In this document: piece by piece, positions 34,611 to 42,856 of the stretch | Position numbering within the stretch: the first letter of the stretch is position 1 | How the letters are laid out: each line of letters begins with the position of its first letter | Position numbers and translations under genes: made by a program | Assembly: GCA_938003985.1 (NCBI GenBank) | Contig: CALKWZ010000048.1 | Span: forward strand, 1-64,000 | From: an uncultured Verrucomicrobiota bacterium | GTDB lineage: Bacteria; Verrucomicrobiota; Kiritimatiellia; CAIQIC01; Lenti-01 | Length of the DNA stretch: 64,000 bases | Reading direction: 5' to 3' | Notes under the pieces: generated by a model | Databases searched by the model: none | The model's input: only the letters and a program-made list of their open reading frames with translations | What the model was told of the DNA's origin: nothing

Positions 34611-34856
34611 ATGAAGAAAAAAGTCACCATCCGCTACTTCGCGCTCGTCGGTGCCCGGCGCGGCACGCAGACCGAGCCCTACGAAACCGAAGCCGCGACC
34701 GCCCGCCAGTTGCTGCACGAAATCCAGGCCGGCGGCCAGATCCCGCTGACCACCAATATCGTCAAGGCCGCCATCAACGACGAATTCGTCGAGTGGGACG
34801 CCCCCATCCAGGACGGCGACCAGATCACGCTGCTCCCGCCCTTCTCCGGCGGCTGA
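34611..34856 (+). CDS. MoaD/ThiS-family sulfur carrier protein
   Basis: An 81-residue ubiquitin-fold protein ending in SGG, the C-terminal di-glycine that is thiocarboxylated for sulfur transfer. VTIRYFALVGARRGTQTEPY at the start and QDGDQITLLPPFSGG at the end fit MoaD (molybdopterin synthase small subunit) better than ThiS. No moaE or other molybdopterin genes are in the window, so assignment to cofactor synthesis is tentative. The following membrane-protein gene starts 18 bases later. Confidence 0.8.
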   Translation: MKKKVTIRYFALVGARRGTQTEPYETEAATARQLLHEIQAGGQIPLTTNIVKAAINDEFVEWDAPIQDGDQITLLPPFSGG

Positions 34857-34874
34857 GCGACCGGCCCCGCGGCC

Positions 34875-35372
34875 ATGAAGGATTTTCCGCTGTCCGTTTT
34901 CGCCTCCGCCGCGCGGTCGACGGTCGGCGGCGTGCTGGCCTTCCAGGCCGGCTTGACGGGCGCCGGGCTCATCGTGTTCGCGGAAGGGCTGGACCGGGCC
35001 GGCACCTGGGTTTGGTGCCTTTTCGCGTGGATGGCGCTGGTTCCGTTCACCATCGCGCGGTTGTGGGGACTCCTGCTGGCGCCCGTCTTGGTCGTGTTGT
35101 TCTACGGCGCCGTTTGGCGCGAATGGAACCGGTTCGTCGTGGCCGGCGGAACGGCGCTCGCTCTCGCGGCGACAACGCTGGTTTGCGCGCGGCACAATCC
35201 GTTCGCAGATCGAACCTCCGCCACGGCGTTCGGAATCACCGCGGGATCTGCCTTGGCGTTGATCGCGCTCGGTGCGGCGCTAGAAATCCTGAAAACCCGC
35301 GTGTCGGTAAATCGACGTCCGCCCCCGCCCCGTCCGCCGACAGATGCGACTACCGGCGACTCCCCACCGTAA
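34875..35372 (+). CDS. Hypothetical membrane protein
   Basis: A 165-residue protein with four likely membrane helices (about 18-36, 42-62, 64-82 and 90-103, with another near 120-140) and a proline-rich tail (RRPPPPRPPTDATTGDSPP). No family recognised. It follows the MoaD-like gene in the same direction with an 18-base gap. Codon use is typical of the window, so it is likely a real gene. Confidence 0.55.
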   Translation: MKDFPLSVFASAARSTVGGVLAFQAGLTGAGLIVFAEGLDRAGTWVWCLFAWMALVPFTIARLWGLLLAPVLVVLFYGAVWREWNRFVVAGGTALALAATTLVCARHNPFADRTSATAFGITAGSALALIALGAALEILKTRVSVNRRPPPPRPPTDATTGDSPP

Positions 35373-35394
35373 TCCTTCCGGGCCGCGCCGCCGG

Positions 35395-36045
35395 CTACCT
35401 CGGCAGCACGTGCCAGAGGATGGCGAAGTAGTGGCAGGCGCCGCCCGCCAGCACCGCCAGGTGCCAAAGCGCGTGGTGGTATTTCACCCGCTTGAAGAGA
35501 TAGACGACGGCCCCGAGCGTGTAGCACAGCCCGCCCGCCACCAGCCAGCGGATGCCCGCCGGCGACATCTGCTCCAGCAGCGGCTTCAGGGCGAACACGA
35601 TGATCCATCCCATCACCAGGTACAGCGCCGTGCTCGCGCCCTTGAACCGCCCCGTGAAGAAGCCCTGGAACACCAGCCCCGCCGCCGCGATGCCCCACAC
35701 GATCCCGAACAGCGTCCACCCCAGCGCTCCCCGCAGCGTGATCAGCATGAACGGCGTGTAGCTGCCCGCGATCATCAGGAAGATCATCTCGTGGTCCAGC
35801 ACGCGGAACACCCGCTTGACCCGCGGCCACGGAAAGCTGTGGTAGAGCGTCGACGTCGTGAACATCAACACCATCGCGGCCCCGTAGATCGCGCACGGCA
35901 CCACTTGCCACGCGCCTTCGCCGCGCGTCGCCGCCGCCACCATCAGCACCGCCAGGCCCGCGATCGCCAGCAGCGCGCCGATCCCGTGCGTGATCGCGTG
36001 CGCGATCTCTTCGCCGAACGTGTACTTGGAGGGCTGGTAGCTCAT
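35395..36045 (-). CDS. Hemolysin III/PAQR-family membrane protein
   Basis: A 216-residue, seven-helix protein of the YqfA/hemolysin III group. EEIAHAITHGIGALLAIAGL holds the first conserved His, STLYHSFPWPRVKRVFRVLD with His and Asp follow, and HALWHLAVLAGGACHYFAIL supplies the C-terminal histidines. These residues form the zinc site of PAQR proteins with possible hydrolase activity. The 'hemolysin' name is historical. It lies downstream of the hydrogenase operon on the same strand's far side, separated by two hairpins. Confidence 0.88.
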   Translation of the reverse strand: MSYQPSKYTFGEEIAHAITHGIGALLAIAGLAVLMVAAATRGEGAWQVVPCAIYGAAMVLMFTTSTLYHSFPWPRVKRVFRVLDHEMIFLMIAGSYTPFMLITLRGALGWTLFGIVWGIAAAGLVFQGFFTGRFKGASTALYLVMGWIIVFALKPLLEQMSPAGIRWLVAGGLCYTLGAVVYLFKRVKYHHALWHLAVLAGGACHYFAILWHVLPR

Positions 36046-36059
36046 CTGTTTTCAGACCT

Positions 36060-36121
36060 CCATGGCCTTGCGCCATGGATGAATCAGGTTCGTCCGCCGA
36101 CATGGCCAGCGGACCTGATTC
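36060..36121. other. Two hairpins downstream of the hydrogenase operon
   Basis: CCATGGC / GCCATGG (36060-36078) and GAATCAGG-TTCG-TCCGC / GCGGACCTGATTC (36081-36121). They lie between the end of hndD (36155) and the start of the hemolysin III gene. There is no T-run, so they may be RNA-stabilising or Rho-type ends rather than simple terminators. Confidence 0.4.
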
Positions 36122-36154
36122 ACCCACCACGCAAGGGGACGGGGGTCTCGGAGA

Positions 36155-37909
36155 TCACCGCTTGTATTTCTTCCGCTTGCTGTAGCCCGTGTGCAGGAGC
36201 TGGTGCGATTTCTTGCCCAGCGGCGCGCCGAGGAAGTCGGCGTAGAGCTTCTGGACCATCGGGTTTTCGTGCGAGCAGCGGAACGCGCTCTTCTCGTCGT
36301 CGCGGTAGATGCCCGCCGCGCGCTGCTTGCGGATCTCGTCGGTCGCGCCGTAGGGCTGCCCGCCGCCGCCCACGCAGCCGCCGCGGCACGCCATCACTTC
36401 GATGAAGTGGTACGGCGTTTCCTTGCCCTTGGCGCGCGCGTCGCGGACCTTGTCGAGCACCTTCTCGATGTTGCCCATGCAGTGGGCCACCGCCACGCGG
36501 ACGTCTTTGCCGGCCACTTTCAGCGTCGCTTCCTTCACGCCGTCGAGGCCGCGGATGTCCTTCAGCTCCATCGACGGCAGGCGCTCCTTCGTCAGCGCCC
36601 AGTGGGCGGTGCGCAGCGCCGCTTCCATCACGCCGCCGGTCACGCCGAAGATCGTGCCCGCGCCCGTGTAGTCGCCCAGCAGCGAGTCCACGCGCTCGTC
36701 CTCGGGCAGGTTCCGGAAATCGATGCCGGCGCTCTTGATCATCCGGCACAGCTCGCGGGTGGTGAGCGAAATATCGATGTCCTGCTGGCCTGAGCTGCTC
36801 ATTTCCGCGCTGCGCTGGATCTCGAACTTCTTGGCCGTGCACGGCATGATGGACACCACGAAGAGGTTCTTCGGGTCGATGCCCATCTTCTCGGCGTAGT
36901 ACGTCTTCGTCAGCGCGCCGACCATCGCCTGCGGCGATTTCGCCGTCGAGAAGTTCGGAATGAAGTCCTGCGCGAACTTCTCCATGTAGTCCGTCCACGA
37001 CGGGCAGCAGCTCGTGATCAGCGGCAGTTCGCCCTTGCCGTGCACGAAGCGCTCGATGAATTCCGTGCCCTCTTCCATGATGGTGAGGTCGGCGCCGAAG
37101 TTGGTGTCGAACACGGCGTCGAAGCCCAGGCGCCGCAGCGCGGCGTAGATCTTGCCCGTCAGCAGCGTGCCGGGTTCGTAGCCGAAGTCTTCGCCCAGCG
37201 CCACGCGCACGGCGGGCGCGATCTGCACCACGCAGTGCTTCGTCGGATCGTTCACCGCCGCGTAGACTTCCTTCGCGTGGCTGTGCTCGTAGATCGCCCC
37301 CACCGGGCAATGCGCGGAGCACTGGCCGCACTTGATGCACGGCGACTCGTTCAGGGTCACGTCCGCCGCCGGCGCGATGCGCGATTTCTCGCCGCGCCCG
37401 ATGAATTCAATCGCCCAGACGCCCTGCATCTGCTGGCAGACGGCCGCGCACCGGCCGCACAGGATGCACTTTTCCGGGTTCAGGATCAGGCTGCCCGTGC
37501 TGTCGTCTTCCGGCAGGTCGCGCAGGCGCTTGCCGAACGGCGCCTCGCGGATGCCGAACTCGGCGGCCAGCCGCTGCAGCTCGCAGTTGTTGTTGCGCGG
37601 GCACTGCAGGCAGTCGTCCGGATGCGTGGACAGGATCAGCTCGATGACCGTGCGCCGGATGCTCCACAGCTCCGGATCGTGCGTGACGATTTCCTGGCCT
37701 TCCGCCACGGGCGCGGTGCACGCGCGCACCAGCTTGTTGAGGCCCTTGACCTTCACCACGCAGATGCCGCACGCGGCCCACGCCGGCAGGTCCGGGTGGT
37801 AGCACAGGCTCGGGATCTTCACGTGCGCCTGCTTCGCCGCGTTCAGGAGGTTCGTCCCTTCGGGCACCTCGAGCTCCAGCCCGTTGATCTTCAGTTTGAC
37901 CATTTTCAT
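36155..37909 (-). CDS. hndD: [FeFe] hydrogenase catalytic subunit (HndD/HydA type)
   Basis: A 584-residue soluble hydrogenase that makes or oxidises H2. In order: a plant-type [2Fe-2S] domain (Cys36, Cys47, Cys50, Cys64), the His-Cys3 cluster motif THPDDCLQCPRNNNC, two [4Fe-4S] motifs (CILCGRCAAVCQ and CIKCGQCSAHCPVG), then the H-cluster domain with all three signatures: ITSCCPSW, IMPCTAKKFE and EVMACRGGCVGGGGQP. This is the group A3-type modular enzyme of NAD(P)-linked multimeric hydrogenases. It is the last gene of the hnd operon, 13 bases after hndC. The HydEFG maturases are not in the window. Confidence 0.95.
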   Translation of the reverse strand: MKMVKLKINGLELEVPEGTNLLNAAKQAHVKIPSLCYHPDLPAWAACGICVVKVKGLNKLVRACTAPVAEGQEIVTHDPELWSIRRTVIELILSTHPDDCLQCPRNNNCELQRLAAEFGIREAPFGKRLRDLPEDDSTGSLILNPEKCILCGRCAAVCQQMQGVWAIEFIGRGEKSRIAPAADVTLNESPCIKCGQCSAHCPVGAIYEHSHAKEVYAAVNDPTKHCVVQIAPAVRVALGEDFGYEPGTLLTGKIYAALRRLGFDAVFDTNFGADLTIMEEGTEFIERFVHGKGELPLITSCCPSWTDYMEKFAQDFIPNFSTAKSPQAMVGALTKTYYAEKMGIDPKNLFVVSIMPCTAKKFEIQRSAEMSSSGQQDIDISLTTRELCRMIKSAGIDFRNLPEDERVDSLLGDYTGAGTIFGVTGGVMEAALRTAHWALTKERLPSMELKDIRGLDGVKEATLKVAGKDVRVAVAHCMGNIEKVLDKVRDARAKGKETPYHFIEVMACRGGCVGGGGQPYGATDEIRKQRAAGIYRDDEKSAFRCSHENPMVQKLYADFLGAPLGKKSHQLLHTGYSKRKKYKR

Positions 37910-37922
37910 CGTCGTCCCCTTC

Positions 37923-39710
37923 TCAGCGGCGGCTCACGGCGCCGAACTTGCACGCCTTCAGGCACTCGCCGCACTTGATGCAAATCTCCTGCCGGATCTC
38001 GTGCGGTTTCTGCCGCTCGCCCGCGATCGCGTCGACCGGGCACTTGCGCGCGCACAGCGTGCAACCGATGCACTTGGCCGGATCGATCATGTAGGCCACC
38101 AGCTGCTTGCACTTGCCGGCCGGACAGCGCTGCTCGTCGATGTGCGCCGCGTATTCCGCCTCGAAATACTTCATGGTGGACAGCACCGGGTTCGGCGCCG
38201 TCTGCCCCAGGCCGCACAGCGCCGCCTTCTGCATCGCGACGCCCACCTCGCGGATCTTGTCGAGATCGCCGCGCGTCCCCTTGCCTTCCGCGATCTTCTC
38301 CAGCAGGTTCAGCAGCGTGCGCGTGCCGATCCGGCACGGCGCGCACTTGCCGCAGCTCTCGTCCACGCAGAACTCCTGGTAGAACCGGGCCACGTCCACC
38401 ATGCAGTCGTCTTCGTCCATGACGATCATGCCGCCGGAGCCCATGATGGAGCCCAGCGCCTGCAGGTGCTCGTAGTCGATCGGCGTGTCGAGGTAGTCCG
38501 CCGTGATCACGCCGCCCGAGGGCCCGCCCGTCTGCACGGCCTTGAACTTCTTGCCGCCGCGGATGCCGCCGCCGATGTCGTAGATGATTTCCCGCAGCGT
38601 GATGCCCATCGGCACTTCGATGAGGCCGGAGTTGTTGATCTTGCCCGTCAGCGCGAACACCTTCGTGCCCGTGCTCTTGGGCGTGCCGATCTTCGCGAAC
38701 CAGTCGCCGCCCCGCAGGATGATGACCGGCACGTTCGCGTAGGTCTCCACGTTGTTGATGACCGTCGGCTTCTGCCACAGGCCCGACACCGCCGGGAACG
38801 GCGGCCGGGGAATCGGCATGCCGCGCTTGCCCATCGTCGAGGCCAGCAGCGCCGTTTCCTCGCCGCAGACGAACGCGCCCGCGCCCAGCCGGATCTCCAC
38901 GTCGAAGTCGAAGCCCGTGCCGAGGATGTCCTTGCCCAGCAGGCCGTATTCGCGCGCCTGCTTGATCGCCGTTTCCAGATGCTCGATCGCCAGCGGGTAT
39001 TCCGCGCGGATGTAGACCACGCCCTTGCTCGCGCCGATCGTCCGGCCCGCGATCGCCATCGCCTCGAGGACCGAATGCGGATCGCCTTCGATCGTGGACC
39101 GGTCCATGTAGGCGCCCGGATCGCCTTCGTCCGCGTTGCACACGACGTATTTCTGGTCGGCGGCGGCTTCCTTCGAGAACTTCCACTTCATCCAGGTCGG
39201 GAAGCCCGCGCCGCCGCGGCCGCGCAGGCCCGACTTGCGCATCTCGTCCACCACCTGGTCCGGCGTCATTTCCGTCAGCACCTTGGCCAGGGCCGCGTAG
39301 CCGTCGCGGGCGATATATTCGTCGATCTTCTCCGGATCGATCACGCCGCAGTTGCGCAACACGATGCGGAACTGCTTTTGGTAGAACGAAATGTCCTCCA
39401 GCTTCGTGTTCAGGTGGCTCTGGCTCTTGTCGTAGAGCAGCCGCTTCACCGGCCGGCCCTTGATCACGTGTTCGGCCACGATTTCCTTCGCGTCCGCCGC
39501 CTTCACCGTCACGTAGAACGTCTCGTCGGGCAGGATCTTCACGATCGGGCCCTTCTCGCAGAAGCCGAAACAGCCCGTGCGCACCACCTGCGCCTCGGCC
39601 TGCGCGCCCTGCTCGGTGATTTCCTTCTTGAGCGCGTCGTAGAGCTCGGCCCCGTGGCTCGCCACGCAGCCCGTCCCGCCGCAGACCAACAGATAGGTTT
39701 TGATCGCCAT
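37923..39710 (-). CDS. hndC: NADH-binding flavoprotein subunit of the hydrogenase (NuoF/HndC-like)
   Basis: A 595-residue subunit linking NAD(P)H to the hydrogenase. Residues 1-110 are a thioredoxin-like [2Fe-2S] domain (GGTGCVASHG, TGCFGFCEKG). The NuoF core follows: GLRGRGGAGFPTWMKW (NADH/FMN loop), CNADEGDPGAYMDR, AGAFVCGEETALLASTMGKR and the [4Fe-4S] motif ESCGKCAPCRIGT. Two C-terminal ferredoxin motifs (CIGCTLCARKCPVD, CIKCGECLKACKFG) complete it. ATG 39710 starts the similarity. Such enzymes may bifurcate electrons between NADH and ferredoxin; sequence alone does not decide that. Confidence 0.93.
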   Translation of the reverse strand: MAIKTYLLVCGGTGCVASHGAELYDALKKEITEQGAQAEAQVVRTGCFGFCEKGPIVKILPDETFYVTVKAADAKEIVAEHVIKGRPVKRLLYDKSQSHLNTKLEDISFYQKQFRIVLRNCGVIDPEKIDEYIARDGYAALAKVLTEMTPDQVVDEMRKSGLRGRGGAGFPTWMKWKFSKEAAADQKYVVCNADEGDPGAYMDRSTIEGDPHSVLEAMAIAGRTIGASKGVVYIRAEYPLAIEHLETAIKQAREYGLLGKDILGTGFDFDVEIRLGAGAFVCGEETALLASTMGKRGMPIPRPPFPAVSGLWQKPTVINNVETYANVPVIILRGGDWFAKIGTPKSTGTKVFALTGKINNSGLIEVPMGITLREIIYDIGGGIRGGKKFKAVQTGGPSGGVITADYLDTPIDYEHLQALGSIMGSGGMIVMDEDDCMVDVARFYQEFCVDESCGKCAPCRIGTRTLLNLLEKIAEGKGTRGDLDKIREVGVAMQKAALCGLGQTAPNPVLSTMKYFEAEYAAHIDEQRCPAGKCKQLVAYMIDPAKCIGCTLCARKCPVDAIAGERQKPHEIRQEICIKCGECLKACKFGAVSRR

Positions 39711-39727
39711 CGCCGTCTCCTCTTCCC

Positions 39728-40120
39728 CTATTTCCGGACGATGTCCGCCGCCGGCTTGTCGAACACGTGGTCGTTCACCAGCAGCTTGCGGACGACGTGC
39801 TGGTTCACGATCTTGCGCGCCGTGTCCGCGTCCACCTTGCCGTAGACCACCGTGGGCATGCCGGGCACCAGCACTTCCACCGTCGGCTCGCTGTGGCACA
39901 GGCCCATGCAGCCCGTCTGGCGGATCGCCACGTTGCCCAGCCCCGCCTTGTCCAGCTCGTCCACCAGCACGTCGAAGGTGCGCTTCGCCTCCGCCGCGAT
40001 GCCGCACGTGCCCATGCCCACGATGATCTGCACGTCCTTGTGCGCCGCGTCGCGGGGATTCATCTCCGCGTGCTTCGCTTCGCGCAGTTTCTTCAGGTCA
40101 GCCAACGTCAATTTCGCCAT
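39728..40120 (-). CDS. hndB: Thioredoxin-like [2Fe-2S] hydrogenase subunit (HndB-like)
   Basis: A 130-residue electron-transfer subunit. Cysteines in GMGTCGIAAEAKRTFDVL and RQTGCMGLCHSEPTVEVLVP are spaced as in the thioredoxin-like [2Fe-2S] ferredoxins found in NuoE, and the order hndA-ATPase-hndB-hndC-hndD matches Hnd-type operons. Its start overlaps the end of the upstream ATP-binding protein gene by 23 bases, so the two are translated together. Confidence 0.88.
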   Translation of the reverse strand: MAKLTLADLKKLREAKHAEMNPRDAAHKDVQIIVGMGTCGIAAEAKRTFDVLVDELDKAGLGNVAIRQTGCMGLCHSEPTVEVLVPGMPTVVYGKVDADTARKIVNQHVVRKLLVNDHVFDKPAADIVRK

Positions 40121-40670
40121 GTTGCACCTCGTTGCGGATCTCTTCCTCGTTGGAAGAGAAAAATTTCTTCATCAAGCCCAGCGTCCCGGCCTGTTCCAGG
40201 TCGCCCAGCGCGGCCGCCAGTTCCGACCGCCGCACCTCGTACGCCCGGCCGTTTTCCTCGCGGCGCACCGCCAGCTCGCAGGCGCCGGGAAACGCCATCA
40301 GCTCCGTCAGCGTCGCCGCCGCGTCGCCCAGCGGCGGCGCATCCACGTGCGCCAGGTCGAACGCCAGCCGCACCGTCGTGCCGCGGCCCGGCGCCGATTC
40401 GAGCGCGAACGAGCCGCCGCACTGCTCGGCCGCCTGCTTCGCGAACGGCAGGCCCAGCCCGACCGTCCGGCCCGGATGCTTGCCCGCTTCCGACCAGAAC
40501 GGATCCAGCGCCTGCCGCGCCGTCGCCGCGTCCATCCCGCGGCCGTCGTCGCGCACCGACACCTCCAGCCGCGGCCCGCGCCGGACCAGCTCCAGCCGCA
40601 CCTCGGCCGCGCCGGCCTCGAAGGCGTTCTGCACGAGCTCCGAAACCGCGTCGCATATCGTCGCCTGCAT
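40098..40670 (-). CDS. HATPase_c-domain ATP-binding protein in the hydrogenase operon
   Basis: A 190-residue protein with a GHKL ATPase domain: N box SELVQNAFEAGAAEV, G1 VSVRDDGRGMD, G2 RTVGLGLPFAKQAAEQ. It lacks a phospho-accepting His box, receiver or sensor, so it is more like an anti-sigma kinase or partner ATPase than a full histidine kinase. Its C-terminal 60 residues (LTELMAFPGACELAVRREEN) are unassigned. Proteins of this type are common inside [FeFe] hydrogenase operons of anaerobes. Flanked by hndA (27 bases) and overlapping hndB. Confidence 0.8.
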   Translation of the reverse strand: MQATICDAVSELVQNAFEAGAAEVRLELVRRGPRLEVSVRDDGRGMDAATARQALDPFWSEAGKHPGRTVGLGLPFAKQAAEQCGGSFALESAPGRGTTVRLAFDLAHVDAPPLGDAAATLTELMAFPGACELAVRREENGRAYEVRRSELAAALGDLEQAGTLGLMKKFFSSNEEEIRNEVQHGEIDVG

Positions 40671-40697
40671 GGGTCCGCTCCGGACGCCGCCGGACGC

Positions 40698-41198
40698 CTA
40701 CGCCTGCGCCTGGGTCTGGTACTGCGCCACGATGCCCGCGACGTCTTCCTTCTTCAGGTTGCCGTGCATCGTGCCGTTCACCGACAGCACCGGCGCCAGC
40801 CCGCAGCAGCCCAGGCACCGCACCGCTTCCACTGAAAACTGCCCGTCCGGCGTCACCACGTTCAGGCCCACGCCCAGGATGTTCTCCAGTTCCTGGATCA
40901 GGTCGTTGCCGCCCTTCAGGTAGCACGCCGTGCCCATGCACACCGAAATCCGGTTCTTGCCCGGCTTCTTCAGCTTGAAGAAGTGGTAGAACGTCAGCAC
41001 CCCGTACACCTGCGCCAGCGGAATCTTCAGCAGATCCGCCACCTGGAACGCGACCGAGCGCGGCACGTAGCCGAAATGCTCCTGCACCCGGTGCAGCACC
41101 ATGATCAGGTTGCCCGGCTGCTTCTTCCAGTGCTGGATGAATTTCTCCAGCTCCGGGGTCAATCGCTCCTGGACCTCTGCGCTTTGTTCTGTGCTCAC
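40698..41198 (-). CDS. hndA: NuoE-like [2Fe-2S] hydrogenase subunit (HndA-like)
   Basis: A 166-residue NuoE/24-kDa-type subunit, first gene of the hydrogenase operon. The helical N-terminus (LTPELEKFIQHWKKQPGNLI) precedes the thioredoxin-like domain with cluster cysteines in VCMGTACYLKGG and RCLGCCGLAPVLSVNG. GTG 41198 is chosen because GGAGGA lies six bases upstream; the frame extends further without similarity. A promoter is predicted just upstream, divergent from rex. Confidence 0.92.
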   Translation of the reverse strand: MSTEQSAEVQERLTPELEKFIQHWKKQPGNLIMVLHRVQEHFGYVPRSVAFQVADLLKIPLAQVYGVLTFYHFFKLKKPGKNRISVCMGTACYLKGGNDLIQELENILGVGLNVVTPDGQFSVEAVRCLGCCGLAPVLSVNGTMHGNLKKEDVAGIVAQYQTQAQA

Positions 41199-41224
41199 CG
41201 TCGATTCCTCCAAAAATCCGCGAT

Positions 41225-41253
41225 ACGATAGGAAAACCCTTTTACCAAAACAA
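41225..41253 (-). promoter_or_regulatory. Predicted promoter of the hnd operon
   Basis: Minus strand TTGTTT (41253-41248), 17-base spacer, TATCGT (41230-41225). The 146-bp rex-hndA gap is AT-rich. No clear Rex operator (TTGTGAA-N4-TTCACAA type) is seen. Confidence 0.45.
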
Positions 41254-41276
41254 GATAATTCTGATATGGTCCGTGC

Positions 41277-41304
41277 TTGACTCGTTCTTTTCGTCATATA
41301 TATT
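41277..41304 (+). promoter_or_regulatory. Predicted promoter of rex
   Basis: TTGACT (41277-41282), 16-base spacer, TATATT (41299-41304), the best sigma-70 match in this gap. GGAG follows seven to eight bases before the GTG start at 41345. Confidence 0.55.
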
Positions 41305-41344
41305 CGCATGTCATCACAATAAAAGTCGTTTTTGGAGCATTATC

Positions 41345-42004
41345 GTGAAGAAACAAGATCTCATCGTGCAGAAAGAGCTTATTCAGCGTCTTGTCCGATA
41401 CAAAAACATCCTGCTGAAATTTAAGTCCATGGGCCTTTCCAAGGCCTTTTCGGACAATCTCGGCGACGCGGCCGGCGTTTCGTCCTCCCTCGTCCGCAAA
41501 GACTTCTCCCTGGCCCACTTGGCGGTCGGCAACAAGCGCGGCGGCTACCCCATCGACGTCCTGCTCCAGCGCCTCGATGCCCTGCTCGGCACGCAGGCGC
41601 TGCAACGCATCGTCATCGTCGGCTGCGGCAAGATCGGCACCGCCCTGTTGAACTACAAGGGCTTCGCCAATGAAAACATCGAGGTCGTCGCCGGCTTCGA
41701 CAACAATCCGGCGCGGATCAATCCCGCCGCCACGCCCATCCCCATCCTGCCCGTCAGCCAACTGGCCGCTTTCGTCAAGGAGCAGGACATCCAGGTTGCC
41801 GTGCTCGCCGTCCCCGAAAACGCGGCCGCCGGCATCCTCGACCAGCTCGCCGCCGCCGGCGTGCAGGGCGTGCTCAATTTCTCCCCCGTCCAGCTCAAGG
41901 CCGGGTCGGCGCTGTTCGTCCAGAACATCAACATCGCCTTCGAAATCGAAAACCTGTTCTACTACGTGCGCTTCAACCAGCGCCGGCAATCCACCGAAGC
42001 CTGA
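41345..42004 (+). CDS. rex: Redox-sensing transcriptional repressor Rex
   Basis: A 219-residue NADH/NAD+ sensor. Residues 1-80 are the winged helix (ELIQRLVRYKNILLKFKSMG, DAAGVSSSLVRKDFSLAHLA) and 85-219 the Rossmann domain (RIVIVGCGKIGTALLNYKGF, VAGFDNNPARI, VAVLAVPENAAAGILDQLAA), ending with the domain-swapped helix. Rex leaves DNA when NADH is high and so turns on fermentative and H2-evolving genes. It is divergent from hnd, its likely target. GTG 41345 fits family length and GGAG position. The DRTGG gene follows by 8 bases. Confidence 0.92.
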   Translation: MKKQDLIVQKELIQRLVRYKNILLKFKSMGLSKAFSDNLGDAAGVSSSLVRKDFSLAHLAVGNKRGGYPIDVLLQRLDALLGTQALQRIVIVGCGKIGTALLNYKGFANENIEVVAGFDNNPARINPAATPIPILPVSQLAAFVKEQDIQVAVLAVPENAAAGILDQLAAAGVQGVLNFSPVQLKAGSALFVQNINIAFEIENLFYYVRFNQRRQSTEA

Positions 42005-42012
42005 AATCCGCC

Positions 42013-42351
42013 ATGCACCTGAACGCCCTTCTCGCCGCCGCCCAGGCCCAGCTCTGCTGGACTGCGCCCGCCCACGACGACGCCGACGCGCTCCACGTCG
42101 TCGCCGCCGATCTCATGAGCGACGTGCTCACGATGGATCTCGAGCGTCCTTTGCTGCTGACGTCCCTCGCCACCGAACAGGCCGTGCGCACCGCGCACGT
42201 CGTCGGCGCCGTCGCCGTGCTTGTCGCCAACGGCAAGACCCCGCCGCCCGAAATGGTCGCCCTCGCCCGCAAGCTGGACGTGCCCCTCGCCCGCACCGCG
42301 CTGTCCAAGTTCGACGCCGCCGTCGCCCTCGGCCGGGCCCTCAACTGCTAA
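42013..42351 (+). CDS. DRTGG-domain-like protein
   Basis: A 112-residue protein of the DRTGG-like group that accompanies [FeFe] hydrogenase clusters in many anaerobes. The order of strands (ALHVVAADLMSDVLTMDLER, LLLTSLATEQAVRTAHVVGA, VAVLVANGKTPPPEMVALAR, VPLARTALSKFDAAVALGRA) fits the domain. Function unknown; a redox or nucleotide-sensing role is assumed for relatives. Co-transcribed with rex. Confidence 0.72.
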   Translation: MHLNALLAAAQAQLCWTAPAHDDADALHVVAADLMSDVLTMDLERPLLLTSLATEQAVRTAHVVGAVAVLVANGKTPPPEMVALARKLDVPLARTALSKFDAAVALGRALNC

Positions 42352-42452
42352 GTGCCCATCCGCAGTCCGGTCCAACCGGCTTGCGGTAAGGAGAGACGCC
42401 GCGCCGGCGGTTTCTGCAACCCCGCCCGTCCCAGACGGCCCACCTCATTTCT

Positions 42453-42486
42453 GGGTATTGTTTTATAAAACAATACCCGGTTTTTC
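42453..42486 (+). terminator. Perfect 26-bp palindrome with T-run
   Basis: GGGTATTGTTTTA (42453-42465) meets its exact complement (42466-42478), followed by GGTTTTTCTT. It could end the rex-DRTGG transcript. The AT-rich core TTGTTTTATAAAACAA would also suit a dimeric repressor. A second hairpin GGACACCGG / CCGGTGTCC lies at 42530-42559 before tatA. The 42352-42634 gap holds no gene. Confidence 0.6.
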
Positions 42487-42634
42487 TTCCCGGGAACAAG
42501 CCGGTTGAATCGTCTCCCGCGCGCTTCGCGGACACCGGCTTCATCTGCGCCCGGTGTCCGGAAATCCCCGTTTTCTTTTGACTCCGTCCCCCGCGCAGGT
42601 CCAAACTGGCTGGGTTCAACCAAGGATGCCGCCC

Positions 42635-42856
42635 ATGACCAATCCCATGCTTGCCTTCCTGAGCCTCCCCGGCGGAGCCGAATGGATCATCATCCTCGTC
42701 ATCGCGGTGCTGATCTTCGGCCGGCGCCTGCCGGACATCGCCCGCAGCCTCGGCAAGAGCATCACGGAATTCAAGAAGGGCGTCAAAGACGCCGAAAACG
42801 AGGTCAAGTCCGCCTCCGCCGACGACCCCGCCAAGAAAGAAGATCCGAAGACCTAG
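42635..42856 (+). CDS. tatA: Twin-arginine translocase subunit TatA/E
   Basis: A 73-residue protein with a short N-terminal membrane helix (EWIIILVIAVLIF), the hinge FGRRLPDIARSL and amphipathic helix GKSITEFKKGVKDAE, and a charged tail. It forms the protein-conducting part of the Tat system, which exports folded cofactor proteins such as the [NiFe] hydrogenase small subunit at 54257. ATG 42635 has AAGGA eight bases upstream. It converges with tatC, overlapping by 4 bases, which is not the usual tatABC order. A close paralogue lies at 63548. Confidence 0.9.
   Translation: MTNPMLAFLSLPGGAEWIIILVIAVLIFGRRLPDIARSLGKSITEFKKGVKDAENEVKSASADDPAKKEDPKT

Noticed and set aside
36060..36154. A tRNA or small RNA from the strong hairpins
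   Set aside because: The stems do not form a cloverleaf, and no anticodon arm or CCA-type end is present.
41199..41344. Rex operator in the rex-hndA gap
   Set aside because: Half-sites such as ACAA and TTGT occur, but no pair with the TTGTGAA-N4-TTCACAA layout. The palindrome at 42453 also has the wrong spacing.
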